Part shown: positions 56,103 through 64,000 of the stretch, one piece after another
Layout: every line of letters begins with the position of its first letter
Position numbering within the stretch: position 1 is the stretch's first letter
Assembly: GCF_016861975.1 (NCBI RefSeq)
Contig: NZ_BOMB01000023.1
Coordinates: 124,001 to 188,000, forward strand
DNA from: Actinocatenispora rupis
GTDB taxonomy: Bacteria; Actinomycetota; Actinomycetes; Mycobacteriales; Micromonosporaceae
Length of the DNA stretch: 64,000 nucleotides
Reading direction: 5' to 3'
Translations under genes and position numbers: made by a program
The notes under the pieces: generated by a model
What the model was told of the DNA's origin: nothing
The model's database searches: none
Seen by the model: the letters and a program-made list of their open reading frames with translations, nothing else

Positions 56103-57602
56103 ATGACCGAGTCCACACCGTACGCCGTGCAGCGACGCGAACCCACCGAGGCGCAGCGCCGGGCCGTCGCCGAACTGATCACCGTGCCACCGCTCGCCGA
56201 CGAGCTCGGCCGCCGTTTCGCCGCCGCCGGCCACGAGCTGTACCTGGTGGGCGGTTCCGTCCGGGACGCGTTGCTGCGCCGCCCCGGCGCGCTGCTCGCC
56301 GGCGGTACCGCGCTCACCGACCAGGACCTCGACTTCGCCACCAGCGCGCATCCGGACCAGACGCTGGAGATCCTCACCGGCTGGGCCGAGACGACCTGGA
56401 CCACCGGCATCACGTTCGGCACGATCGGTGCGATGCGGCGCGGCCTGCGCATCGAGATCACCACGTACCGGGCGGAGGCGTACGACCGGGTCACCCGCAA
56501 CCCGATCGTCCGGTACGGGACGAGCCTCGACGACGACCTGGTACGCCGCGACTTCACCGTGAACGCGATGGCGTTCTCCGTACCGGGGCACGAGTTCGCC
56601 GACCCGTACGGCGGGCTCGTGGACCTGGCCGCGAAGCAACTGCGTACGCCGGGGCGGCCGGAGGAGTCGTTCGCCGACGACCCGCTGCGGATGCTGCGGG
56701 CCGCGCGGTTCGCCGCGCAGCTGGGGTTCGCCGTCGACCCGGCCGTCCGGGCCGCGATGACGGCGATGGCCGGCGACCTCGGCCGCATCACCGCCGAGCG
56801 CATCCGGGACGAGCTGTCGAAGCTGATGATCGGCGCCGACCCGGTGGCCGGGCTGCGGCTGCTGGTGGACACCGGACTCGCCGAGACGTTCCTGCCGGAA
56901 CTGCCGGCGCTGCGGATGCAGATCGACGAGCACGCCCAGCACAAGGACGTGTACGAGCACACCCTCACCGTCGTACAGAACGCGGTGCGGCTGGAGTCCG
57001 ACGGTCCCGACCTGATCCTCCGACTCGCGGCGCTGCTGCACGACATCGGCAAGCCGGCGACGAAGGCGGTCGGCCCGGACGGCGGCGTGTCCTTCCACCA
57101 CCACGAGGTCGTCGGCGCGCGGCTCACCCGGCAGCGGATGCGTGCCCTGAAGTACCCGAAGGAGACGATCGCGCAGGTCTCCCGGCTCGTCGCGCTGCAC
57201 CTCCGCTTCTACGGGTACGGCCGCGGCGAGTGGACCGACTCCGCCGTCCGGCGGTACGTGACGGACGCGGCCGAGCTGCTGCCGCGGCTGAACAAGCTGG
57301 TCCGGTCCGACTGCACCACCCGTAACCGGCGCAAGGCGGCCGCGCTCGCCGCCGACTACCAGGCGCTGGAGGAGCGGATCGCGCGCATCCAGGCCGAGGA
57401 GGACCTCGCCCGGGTACGCCCGGATCTGGACGGGAACGCCATCATGAAGCTGCTGGGGATCCCACCCGGCCCCGCCGTGGGTGCCGCGTGGAAGTACCTG
57501 AAGGAGTTGCGGTTGGAGCGCGGTCCCCTGCCCCCTGACGAGGCGGAGGCCGAACTGTTCCGGTGGGCCCGGGACAATGGCCTCCTGCCACCGGAGAACT
57601 GA
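56103..57602 (+). CDS. pcnA: CCA tRNA nucleotidyltransferase
   Basis: 499 residues. Nucleotidyltransferase head: GHELYLVGGSVRDALLRRPG and DQDLDFATSAHPDQT (catalytic Asp pair); neck DPLRMLRAARFAAQLGF; HD domain HTLTVVQNAV, LAALLHDIGKPATKA and SFHHHEVVGA. The class II CCA-adding enzyme with HD domain known in actinobacteria. It is needed here because the tRNAs in this window lack encoded CCA. Divergent from the Nudix gene. Confidence 0.95.
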   Translation: MTESTPYAVQRREPTEAQRRAVAELITVPPLADELGRRFAAAGHELYLVGGSVRDALLRRPGALLAGGTALTDQDLDFATSAHPDQTLEILTGWAETTWTTGITFGTIGAMRRGLRIEITTYRAEAYDRVTRNPIVRYGTSLDDDLVRRDFTVNAMAFSVPGHEFADPYGGLVDLAAKQLRTPGRPEESFADDPLRMLRAARFAAQLGFAVDPAVRAAMTAMAGDLGRITAERIRDELSKLMIGADPVAGLRLLVDTGLAETFLPELPALRMQIDEHAQHKDVYEHTLTVVQNAVRLESDGPDLILRLAALLHDIGKPATKAVGPDGGVSFHHHEVVGARLTRQRMRALKYPKETIAQVSRLVALHLRFYGYGRGEWTDSAVRRYVTDAAELLPRLNKLVRSDCTTRNRRKAAALAADYQALEERIARIQAEEDLARVRPDLDGNAIMKLLGIPPGPAVGAAWKYLKELRLERGPLPPDEAEAELFRWARDNGLLPPEN

Positions 57603-57614
57603 GAGGACCGCCCT

Positions 57615-58286
57615 ATGGACAGCGCGGCCACGTCCCTGATCGTCAACCTGCTGCTTACCATCCCCCAGGCACTGATCATCGGCGTCGGCCTGGTGCTGTC
57701 GCTGGTCCTCCGGAAACGGCTGGGGAACCGTTCCCTGTTCACCCTTCTCGGGTTCGTGGCCATGCTGCTCGCCGCGATCGCGGCGGTGGTCACGTCCGCG
57801 CTGACCGCGTTCATGCCGTCGATCGCCGCCGACAACCACATGAGCTACGGCCAGATCTCCGCGTACCTGGGGATCACCGGCGCGGTGCGTACCCTGTTCG
57901 AACTCGTCGGGTGGGCGCTGCTGCTCGTCGGCATCTTCAAGAAGACCGGCGACGCACCGGCGACGCCGAAGCCGGCGTTCACCCCGGCGCAGCCCGGGTT
58001 CGGCGCGCAGCCCGGCACTCCGGCGCAGCCGGGATTCGGTACGCCGCAAGGGTTCCCGGCCCAGCCCGCCGGCCAGGCCCCGGCTCCCGGCCAGGCGCCC
58101 GCGGCGGGCCAGCCGGCCGCTCCGGTACAGCCCGCGCAGCCCGGCTTCCCCGGCGCCGCCCAGCCCGGCGGCCCCACCCAGCCCGGGTACGGCGCCCAGC
58201 CCGGCCAGGCCCAGCCCGGCCAGACGCAGCCCGGCCAGCCCGGCGTTCCCGGGCAGCAGTACCCGAACCAGAACCCGCAGTACTGA
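57615..58286 (+). CDS. Membrane protein with repetitive Pro/Gln/Gly tail
   Basis: 223 residues from ATG 57615 behind GAGAGGAC. Three hydrophobic segments (about residues 8-30, 36-65, 80-110) then a ~100-residue tail with repeats of QPGQ, AQPG and TQPGYGAQPG. No known family. It follows pcnA by 12 bases and may be co-transcribed. The tail looks disordered, probably cytoplasmic, in the style of actinobacterial scaffold tails. Confidence 0.75.
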   Translation: MDSAATSLIVNLLLTIPQALIIGVGLVLSLVLRKRLGNRSLFTLLGFVAMLLAAIAAVVTSALTAFMPSIAADNHMSYGQISAYLGITGAVRTLFELVGWALLLVGIFKKTGDAPATPKPAFTPAQPGFGAQPGTPAQPGFGTPQGFPAQPAGQAPAPGQAPAAGQPAAPVQPAQPGFPGAAQPGGPTQPGYGAQPGQAQPGQTQPGQPGVPGQQYPNQNPQY

Positions 58287-58290
58287 CGGG

Positions 58291-58947
58291 TCAGGCGAGC
58301 CGGGCCACCGCGCGGACCGGGAAGGTGCCCATGCCGTGCACCGGAGCCGGGAGCGCGGTGAGCCGGGCGCCGGTGTCGGGCAGCGCGGCGAGGTTGGTCA
58401 GGTGCTCGACGATCGGGATGCCGGCCCCCAGCAACCCGTCGTGTACGGGGCGGTGCGGGTCGGTGACATCGTCGATGTTGAGGGTGTCGACGCCGACGAG
58501 CGCGGCGTTGGCGTCGATGAGGACGCGGGCGGCGTCGGCGGTCAGGTAGGGGCTGCCGGTCAGGTACGCGGGGGTGCCCCAGTGCCGGGACCAGCCGGTC
58601 TCGATGAGGACGGCGTGGCCCCAGAACCGCCCGGGATCGCCGAGCGCGGCGGCGTCGACGTGCGGCGCGTCGACCGCCCGGACCACCACCAGCGGTACGT
58701 CGGCGAGCCGTTCGACGGGCAGTGCGGCGACGTCCGCGCCGTCGGCGTGGTAGTGGTACGGCGCGTCGAGGTACGTGCCGGTGTTGGCGACCAGCTCGAT
58801 CCGGGCGATGTCGAACGACACGCCGGTGCCCAACTCGGCGCCGCTCTGCGCGCGCGACTTGTACGTGGACAGCCGGGGTTCGGGCATGCCCGGGTAGGTG
58901 ACCATGCCGTCCCGGATGCCGTGCGACAGCTCGACGAACCTGCTCAT
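58291..58947 (-). CDS. Cyclase family protein (kynurenine formamidase-like)
   Basis: 218 residues. It has FVELSHGIRDGMVTYPGMPE and NTGTYLDAPYHYHADGADV, matching the cyclase-family metal motif (H-x-G-T-H-x-D-x-P-x-H variant; here N-T-G-T-Y-L-D-A-P-Y-H, with the first His and the His after T changed), plus HAVLIETGWS. Kynurenine formamidase (KynB) and polyketide-cyclase-like proteins share the fold. The ligand changes make the exact reaction uncertain. Coupled to the MFS gene upstream (4-base overlap). Confidence 0.82.
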   Translation of the reverse strand: MSRFVELSHGIRDGMVTYPGMPEPRLSTYKSRAQSGAELGTGVSFDIARIELVANTGTYLDAPYHYHADGADVAALPVERLADVPLVVVRAVDAPHVDAAALGDPGRFWGHAVLIETGWSRHWGTPAYLTGSPYLTADAARVLIDANAALVGVDTLNIDDVTDPHRPVHDGLLGAGIPIVEHLTNLAALPDTGARLTALPAPVHGMGTFPVRAVARLA

Positions 58948-60278
58948 GACTCTCCACTGTGGACAGAAGGGGTACCGGTCGTGGCCGGGTCGCGGTGCGC
59001 CAGGGCGCCGGACAGTACCCGGTAGCCGAGGCCGACCGCGGCGTACCCGAGGCCGATGACGAAGACCATGACGAGCGAGTGCCCGTCCGCCGGGAGTACG
59101 AGGGCCGCGACGAACAGGCCCAGCACGTAGCACACGTTGTACGTGGTGTCGTTGACGCTGAACACCCGCCCGCGGAACTCGTCGGTGCACTCGCGTTGCA
59201 GCGTGGTGTCCACGACGATCTTCGTACCCTGCGAGGCGATGTTGATCGCGAAGACCGCGAGGACCAGCAGCGGCTGCGCGAACGGCGCGCCGAGCAGGAC
59301 CACGAGGACGCCGGCGGCGGTGAGCAGCAGCGTCACCCAGGCCCGACCGCCGAACCGCCGTACGCCGGGCGGGGTGACCATCGCGCCGACGAACGAACCC
59401 GCGCCGCCCGCCACGACCACCTGCGCCAGGCCGACGATCGAGTGCGTGAAGTGCGCGCCGGCGGCGAAGTAGTTCCGGTAGAGGAGAAGCGCGGCGACGG
59501 TGAGCACCCCGTACAGCACCCGGTACGCGGACTGGGCGGCGAGCACGGTCGCAGCGTTCGGCCGGGCGAGCAGGTGGCGGGCGCCGGCGACCATCCCGCG
59601 CGCCACGATCACCAGCTCCGCCGGTACCGAGCCGCCACGCCGGGTCGACGCGTCCGGCCCCAGCTCCGGAACCCGGAAGTACGCCCGGGCGAGCAGCCCG
59701 GCGATCAGGAAGCCGACGCCTGCCGCACACGCCAGCGCCCCGTACGCGTGCGGCCCGGTGAGGACCGCGAACTGCACCAGCGCCGAGACACCCAGCGCGA
59801 GCGACGTGCAGACCGTACCGAGGGTGGGGGCGAGCGCGTTCGCGGTGATCAGGCGCTGGCCGTCGACCACGTGCGGCAGGGCCGCGGAGTGCCCCGCCAG
59901 GATGAACCGGTTGATCCCGATCACCAGCAGTGCCAACAGGATGAACGCGACACCGTCGTGCCGGGTGGCGAGCAGCGCGGCGGCCGGCAGCGCGAGCAGC
60001 GTACGCACCAGGTTCGCGTACACGAGGACGTTGCGGCGCGGCCAGCGGTCCAGGAACACGCCGACGAACGGGCCGAGCACCGAGTACGGCAGGAGGAGCA
60101 CGGCGAAGCCGGTGGCGATGGCGACCGGGTTCGCCTGCCGGTCCGGGTTGAACAGGATCGATCCGGCCAGCGCGCCGGAGAACAGCCCGTCCGAGAACTG
60201 GCTGGTCAGCCGCGCCGCCAGGAGCCTGCGGAACCCCCGACTGGCCAGCAGGGTACGCACGTTCCGCTTGCCCGACAC
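58944..60278 (-). CDS. MFS transporter
   Basis: 444 residues from GTG 60278. Twelve hydrophobic segments; between TM2 and TM3 is GVFLDRWPRRNVLVYANLV (MFS motif A variant D-R-x-x-R-R). C-terminal QGTKIVVDTTLQRECTDEFR and GRVFSVNDTTYN place it in the MFS_3/exporter group. Substrate unknown. Co-transcribed with the cyclase-like protein. Confidence 0.87.
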   Translation of the reverse strand: MSGKRNVRTLLASRGFRRLLAARLTSQFSDGLFSGALAGSILFNPDRQANPVAIATGFAVLLLPYSVLGPFVGVFLDRWPRRNVLVYANLVRTLLALPAAALLATRHDGVAFILLALLVIGINRFILAGHSAALPHVVDGQRLITANALAPTLGTVCTSLALGVSALVQFAVLTGPHAYGALACAAGVGFLIAGLLARAYFRVPELGPDASTRRGGSVPAELVIVARGMVAGARHLLARPNAATVLAAQSAYRVLYGVLTVAALLLYRNYFAAGAHFTHSIVGLAQVVVAGGAGSFVGAMVTPPGVRRFGGRAWVTLLLTAAGVLVVLLGAPFAQPLLVLAVFAINIASQGTKIVVDTTLQRECTDEFRGRVFSVNDTTYNVCYVLGLFVAALVLPADGHSLVMVFVIGLGYAAVGLGYRVLSGALAHRDPATTGTPSVHSGES

Positions 60279-60438
60279 GACAGCGAGCCTATCCGTTGCC
60301 GGTACCGCAGCGGCGGTAGCGGGCGCGCAGCGCCTACCGCGCGGGACGCAGCTCACGTGCCCTCCGGCGGCGGACGACCCGGGCGCCGCGTACCGACATG
60401 ATGAGGGCCGTCACGGGACCGCACAGGGGGAATCAGAC

Positions 60439-60864
60439 GTGGACACCACGACACGGGCCGGCGCCGTCGCGCCGGCCAGGATCCGACCCGGCCTCATCAC
60501 CGCACTGCGCATCGTGGCGGTCGCCACCTCGGTGGTGGTGCTGCTGCAAGCGGTCTCCGCCGGGCTGTTCGTCACCGGACAGGTCTCGTTCCTGGACATG
60601 CACGGATACGGGGCGATGCTCGCCGGCCTGCTCGTCATCGCCACGCTCGTCGCCGCCGTCCTGCGCTGGAAGCCCGGCGGCGGTACGAGCCAGCCCGTAC
60701 TCATGGCCGTCGTCGAGGTCGTCCTCGTCGTCGCCCAGGCCGGCCTCGGTGCCAGCCGCGCGCTGAGCCTGCACATCCCGCTCGGCGTCGCCCTCTTCGG
60801 CGTCACCCTCCTGTACGCCGTGTGGGCGTGCACGCCCGCCGCGGCCCGCCGGGCGGAGTCGTGA
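60439..60864 (+). CDS. Small four-helix membrane protein upstream of multicopper oxidase
   Basis: 141 residues from GTG 60439 with GGGGGA before it. Four hydrophobic segments, starting ALRIVAVATSVVVLLQAVSA and GYGAMLAGLLVIATLVAAVL. No family recognised with confidence. It overlaps the multicopper oxidase start by 4 bases (GTGA), so they act together, perhaps as membrane partner or copper-handling helper. Confidence 0.75.
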   Translation: MDTTTRAGAVAPARIRPGLITALRIVAVATSVVVLLQAVSAGLFVTGQVSFLDMHGYGAMLAGLLVIATLVAAVLRWKPGGGTSQPVLMAVVEVVLVVAQAGLGASRALSLHIPLGVALFGVTLLYAVWACTPAAARRAES

Positions 60865-62435
60865 GTACGGCGCGGCGCGGGACGTTCGGGGTGGACCGGC
60901 GCCGGTTCCTCGGGCTGGTCGGCGTGGCGGGTGTGGCGGTCGCGGCCGGCGGCACGCTCGCCGGCTGCGGCAAGGAGAGTTCGGCGGTGACGCTGCCGAG
61001 TACGGCGCCGCTGCCGCCGCAGTTCCGGGTGCCGCTGCCGGTCCCGCGGGTCGCCCGGCCGGTCGGCACCGACGGCGGCGTCGACCGGTACGAGATCACC
61101 GAGCGGATCGGTACCGCCGAGATCGTCCCCGGCACCCGTACCAAGGTCTGGGGGTACGACGGGACGTTCCCGGGGCCGACGTTCGAGGCGCGCGCCGGGC
61201 GCGAGATCGCCGTGACGATCCGCAACGAACTCCCCCAGCCGACGTCCACCCACCTGCACGGCGGGGTCACGCCGCCGGACTCCGACGGCTACCCCACCGA
61301 CCTCGTCGTACCGGTGGGCGGCACGTTCGATCCGTCGATGCACCACTCGTCCGGCATGAAGATGACGGTCCGGCCCGGCGACTGGACCCTCCACAAAGGA
61401 CAGAAGAGCTACCGGTACCCGCTCGGCCAGCGCGCCGCGAGCCTCTGGTACCACGACCACCGGATGGACTTCAGCGCGCCGCAGGTGTGGCGCGGCCTCG
61501 CCGGCGCGTTCGTCGTACGCGACGACGAGGACGACGCGCTGCCGCTGCCGAAGGGCGAGCGCGACGTGCCGCTGCTGATCTGCGACCGGTCGTTCACCGC
61601 CGACGGCTCCTTCGCCTACCCCGCAAAGGATCCGTCGCTCACCATGACGCCCGGCGTGACCGCGAGGTACATGCAGGGGGTGCAGGGGGACGTCATCCTC
61701 GTCAACGGCGCGCCGTGGCCGGAGATGGAGGTCACCGCCACCCGGTACCGGTTCCGCATCGTCAACGCCTCCAACGCCCGGCGCTACCAGCTCGGGCTGA
61801 CCGGCGGGGCGCGGTTCGTGCAGGTCGGCAGCGACCAGGGGCTGCTCACCGCACCGGTACGCCACGACTCGATCCTCGTCACCCCCGGCGAACGCTTCGA
61901 CGTCGTCATCGACTTCTCCGGGCACAAGCCCGGCTCGACGGTCACCATGACGAACGCGCTCGGCGCCGGCCGTACCGGCAGCGTCATGCGGTTCCGGGTG
62001 ACGCGCCGGGCGTCCGACGACAGCCGCATCCCGACACACCTGTCGACGTACCGGACGCTGCGGCGGTCGGAGGCGCGCGTGACCCGGCAGTTCGACTTCC
62101 GGCTCACCGACGGCGGCTGGTCCGTCAACAAGGAGTACTTCAGCCCGAGTACGGTCCTCGCCCGGCCCGCCCTGAACTCCGTGGAACTGTGGCGGTTCTC
62201 CAGCGACTTCCACCACCCCATCCACACCCACCTGGCGCACTTCCAGGTGGTGAGCCGCGACGGCAAGGACCCGGCGCCCACCGACGCCGGCTGGAAGGAC
62301 ACCGTCGACGTCCGCCCGTACGAGGTGGTCGAGGTGCTCGTACGGTTCAGCGGCTTCCGCGGCCGGTACATGCTGCACTGCCACAACCTGGAACACGAGG
62401 ACATGGCCATGATGGCCAACTTCCGGATCGTCTGA
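60861..62435 (+). CDS. Multicopper oxidase, Tat-exported lipoprotein
   Basis: 524 residues. Tat signal [16 protein letters not shown] and lipobox TLAGC (about residue 33). Copper sites: TSTHLHGG, LWYHDHRMD, FHHPIHTHLAHF and MLHCHNLEHEDMAMMANF (T1 Cys, His, Met). CotA/CueO-like laccase with four-copper set. It would oxidise phenols, Cu(I) or metals at the cell surface. Coupled to the small membrane protein upstream. Confidence 0.92.
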   Translation: MSTARRGTFGVDRRRFLGLVGVAGVAVAAGGTLAGCGKESSAVTLPSTAPLPPQFRVPLPVPRVARPVGTDGGVDRYEITERIGTAEIVPGTRTKVWGYDGTFPGPTFEARAGREIAVTIRNELPQPTSTHLHGGVTPPDSDGYPTDLVVPVGGTFDPSMHHSSGMKMTVRPGDWTLHKGQKSYRYPLGQRAASLWYHDHRMDFSAPQVWRGLAGAFVVRDDEDDALPLPKGERDVPLLICDRSFTADGSFAYPAKDPSLTMTPGVTARYMQGVQGDVILVNGAPWPEMEVTATRYRFRIVNASNARRYQLGLTGGARFVQVGSDQGLLTAPVRHDSILVTPGERFDVVIDFSGHKPGSTVTMTNALGAGRTGSVMRFRVTRRASDDSRIPTHLSTYRTLRRSEARVTRQFDFRLTDGGWSVNKEYFSPSTVLARPALNSVELWRFSSDFHHPIHTHLAHFQVVSRDGKDPAPTDAGWKDTVDVRPYEVVEVLVRFSGFRGRYMLHCHNLEHEDMAMMANFRIV

Positions 62436-62453
62436 CCCGGGGCGGGAACGACA

Positions 62454-62487
62454 GTGCCGCGCCGGCCCGGGTGGGTCGGCGCGGCAC
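62454..62487. terminator. Bidirectional hairpin terminator
   Basis: GTGCCGCGCCGGCCC (62454-62468) pairs with GGGTCGGCGCGGCAC (62473-62487), all but one pair canonical, between the convergent multicopper oxidase and flotillin genes. Confidence 0.8.
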
Positions 62488-62504
62488 CGTCATCCGTTGG
62501 TACG

Positions 62505-64000
62505 TCAGGACTCCGGCGTGGCCTCGGCGATCTGCGCCGTACCGTTGCCGCCGTTGGCCTTCGCGCCCAGCTTCGCCAGCAGCGCGCCCACGTCGATCCC
62601 GGTCAGGTCGGTACCGAGCTGGAGGCCCTGCGCCACCGTCGACGCGACCGACTTGGTCACCGCGTTCGCCCCGTCGGTGGAGATCACCGTCATCTTGTCG
62701 ATGCCCGCGATCGGCTTCGCGGCGGCCTCGACCACCTGCGGCAGCATCTTCACCAGCATTTCCAGTACGGCAGCCTCGCCGTACTTGTCGAACGCCTCGG
62801 CCTTGAGCCGCATCGCCTCGGCGTCCGCCTTACCGCGGGCCAGGATCGCGGACGCCTCCGCCTCACCCTCGCGCTGCACCGCGTCGGCGACCGCCTGCCG
62901 GCGCAGCTTCTCCGCCTCACCGCGCTTCGCACCCTCGATCGCGTCCGCCTCGGCGAGGGCCGCCCGGCGGGCCCGGTCACCCTCACCGGTCAGCCGCGCC
63001 TGCTCGGCGTCGGCGTGCGCGGCCTCGACGGTCGCCCGCCGCTCCGCCTCGGCGCGGGCGATCGCCGCACTCTTCGCCGCCTCCGCCTCCTGCTCCACCT
63101 TGTACCGGGCGGCGTCCGCCGGCTTGCGTACCTCGGTGTCGAGCTGGCGTTCCTTCAGCTCCGCGTTGCGCTGCGCCACCTTCTGCTGCTCGGCGAGGAT
63201 CGCCTGGTCGCGCTCCGCCTTGGCCAGCGGGCCGGCGGCGGCGGACTTCTGCGTCGCGGCGTCGATCTCGGCCTGGATACCGGCCTTCTTCAGCGCCAGG
63301 TTCCGCTCGGACTCGGCGATGACCTCCTCGGCGCGCAGCCGCTCCTGCTCGGCCGACTGCCGCGCGGTCGCCTCGGCGATCGCGGCCTCCTTGACCGCGC
63401 GCGCCGCCTCCGGCCGACCCAGGTTCTTCAGGTAGTCGCCCTCGGTACGGATGTCCTGCAGCTGGAACGTGTCCAGCACCAGGCCCTGGTTGGTCAGGGA
63501 GTTCTCCGCCTCCTCCGCGACCTCCGACGCGAACGCCGCGCGGTCCCGTACGATCTCCTCGATCGTCAGCCGGCCCACGATCGACCGCAGCGCACCGGCG
63601 AGCACCTCGCTCGTGAAGTTCTCGATCTCGTCCTGCTGGTCCAGGAACCGCTGGGCGGCCGCGCGGATCGCGTCCTCGGTGCCGCCGACCTTGACGATCG
63701 CCACCGCGTCCAGGTTGCAGGTGATGCCCTGCTTGTTGATCGCGCCGGTCACCGTCACCGGGATCCGCCGGCTCGACAGGTCGAGGATCTGGAGCCGCTG
63801 CACGACCGGCATCACGAACACCGACGCGCCCATGACGACCTTCTGGCCCGACAGATCCGTGGTACGCCGGCCGTCGGCGCTCGTCGTCGACTTGCCCTTG
63901 CGGCCCGTCACGATGAACGCCTCGTTCGACCCGGCGACCTTGATCCGGGACAGGATCAGGGCGACGATCAGGATCACCAGCACGACGATGCCGGCGATCC
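62505..64000 (-). CDS. Flotillin family protein, N-terminus cut by window edge
   Basis: At least 498 residues; the frame is open through the last base of the window. N-terminal hydrophobic stretch IVVLVILIVALILSRI, then SPFH/PHB domain KVAGSNEAFIVTGRKGKS, VVMGASVFVMPVVQRLQIL, GITCNLDAVAIVKVGGTED, and a long heptad-rich EA-repeat coiled coil (RAEEVIAESERNLALKKAGI). C-terminal flotillin region MLPQVVEAAAKPIAGIDKMT. It organises membrane microdomains. The usual start is some residues beyond the window. Confidence 0.92.
   Translation of the reverse strand, partial: IAGIVVLVILIVALILSRIKVAGSNEAFIVTGRKGKSTTSADGRRTTDLSGQKVVMGASVFVMPVVQRLQILDLSSRRIPVTVTGAINKQGITCNLDAVAIVKVGGTEDAIRAAAQRFLDQQDEIENFTSEVLAGALRSIVGRLTIEEIVRDRAAFASEVAEEAENSLTNQGLVLDTFQLQDIRTEGDYLKNLGRPEAARAVKEAAIAEATARQSAEQERLRAEEVIAESERNLALKKAGIQAEIDAATQKSAAAGPLAKAERDQAILAEQQKVAQRNAELKERQLDTEVRKPADAARYKVEQEAEAAKSAAIARAEAERRATVEAAHADAEQARLTGEGDRARRAALAEADAIEGAKRGEAEKLRRQAVADAVQREGEAEASAILARGKADAEAMRLKAEAFDKYGEAAVLEMLVKMLPQVVEAAAKPIAGIDKMTVISTDGANAVTKSVASTVAQGLQLGTDLTGIDVGALLAKLGAKANGGNGTAQIAEATPES

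Overview
The window is a high-G+C actinomycete chromosome segment centred on the replication origin. The order around dnaA (rpmH-rnpA-yidD-yidC-jag-rsmG-parA-parB on one side; dnaN-gnd-recF-dciA-gyrB-gyrA-DUF3566-tRNA-Ile-DLW39-tRNA-Ala on the other) and the downstream trxA-trxB-anti-sigma-sigM-pseudokinase-murJ-Nudix-CCA block are the conserved actinobacterial arrangement. A spore-former-like or Micromonosporaceae-type organism is the best guess; the genus is inference only.

Layout. 1-17.3 kb is accessory: a TetR-VanZ-GNAT operon facing an FAD monooxygenase, a MarR/ABC-2-type pair, a DsbA-like oxidoreductase, then a striking cluster of DnaA boxes with a parS-like site (6810-7010), several acetyltransferases, a phosphotransferase, a frameshifted MFS gene, two amidohydrolases, an SDR, a BBE-type FAD oxidoreductase and a methyltransferase whose reading frame runs into a tRNA gene. 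17.3-28 kb holds the two tRNAs, DLW-39, DUF3566, gyrA, gyrB, dciA, recF, gnd and dnaN. oriC lies at about 28.2-28.75 kb, between dnaN and dnaA. 28.8-37.7 kb holds dnaA, rpmH, rnpA, yidD, yidC, jag, rsmG, parA and parB, with parS sites inside parA and downstream of parB. 38.4-44.7 kb holds acetyltransferases, a damaged methyltransferase, an esterase, a D-Ala-D-Ala ligase-type protein and an aminotransferase. 44.7-57.6 kb is cell-envelope and redox housekeeping: a CwlM-like amidase, thioredoxin and its reductase, sigma/anti-sigma, a pseudokinase, a HerA-like ATPase, MurJ, Nudix and the CCA-adding enzyme. 57.6-64 kb ends with membrane proteins, a cyclase, an MFS exporter, a multicopper oxidase and a flotillin cut by the window edge.

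How it fits together: replication initiation (dnaA, oriC, dnaN, dciA), topology (gyrAB), segregation (parABS), membrane insertion (yidC, yidD, rnpA, jag) and wall synthesis control (cwlM, pseudokinase, murJ, ddl) are co-located. The most unusual signals are an AT-rich hairpin element found in two copies, one of them in-frame inside the FAD monooxygenase; the extra-origin DnaA-box/parS cluster; DnaA boxes between gyrB and gyrA; and a strong excess of the tetranucleotide GTAC in all codon phases. Coordinates and translations were read by eye, so start sites are proposals based on ribosome-binding sites and overlaps.
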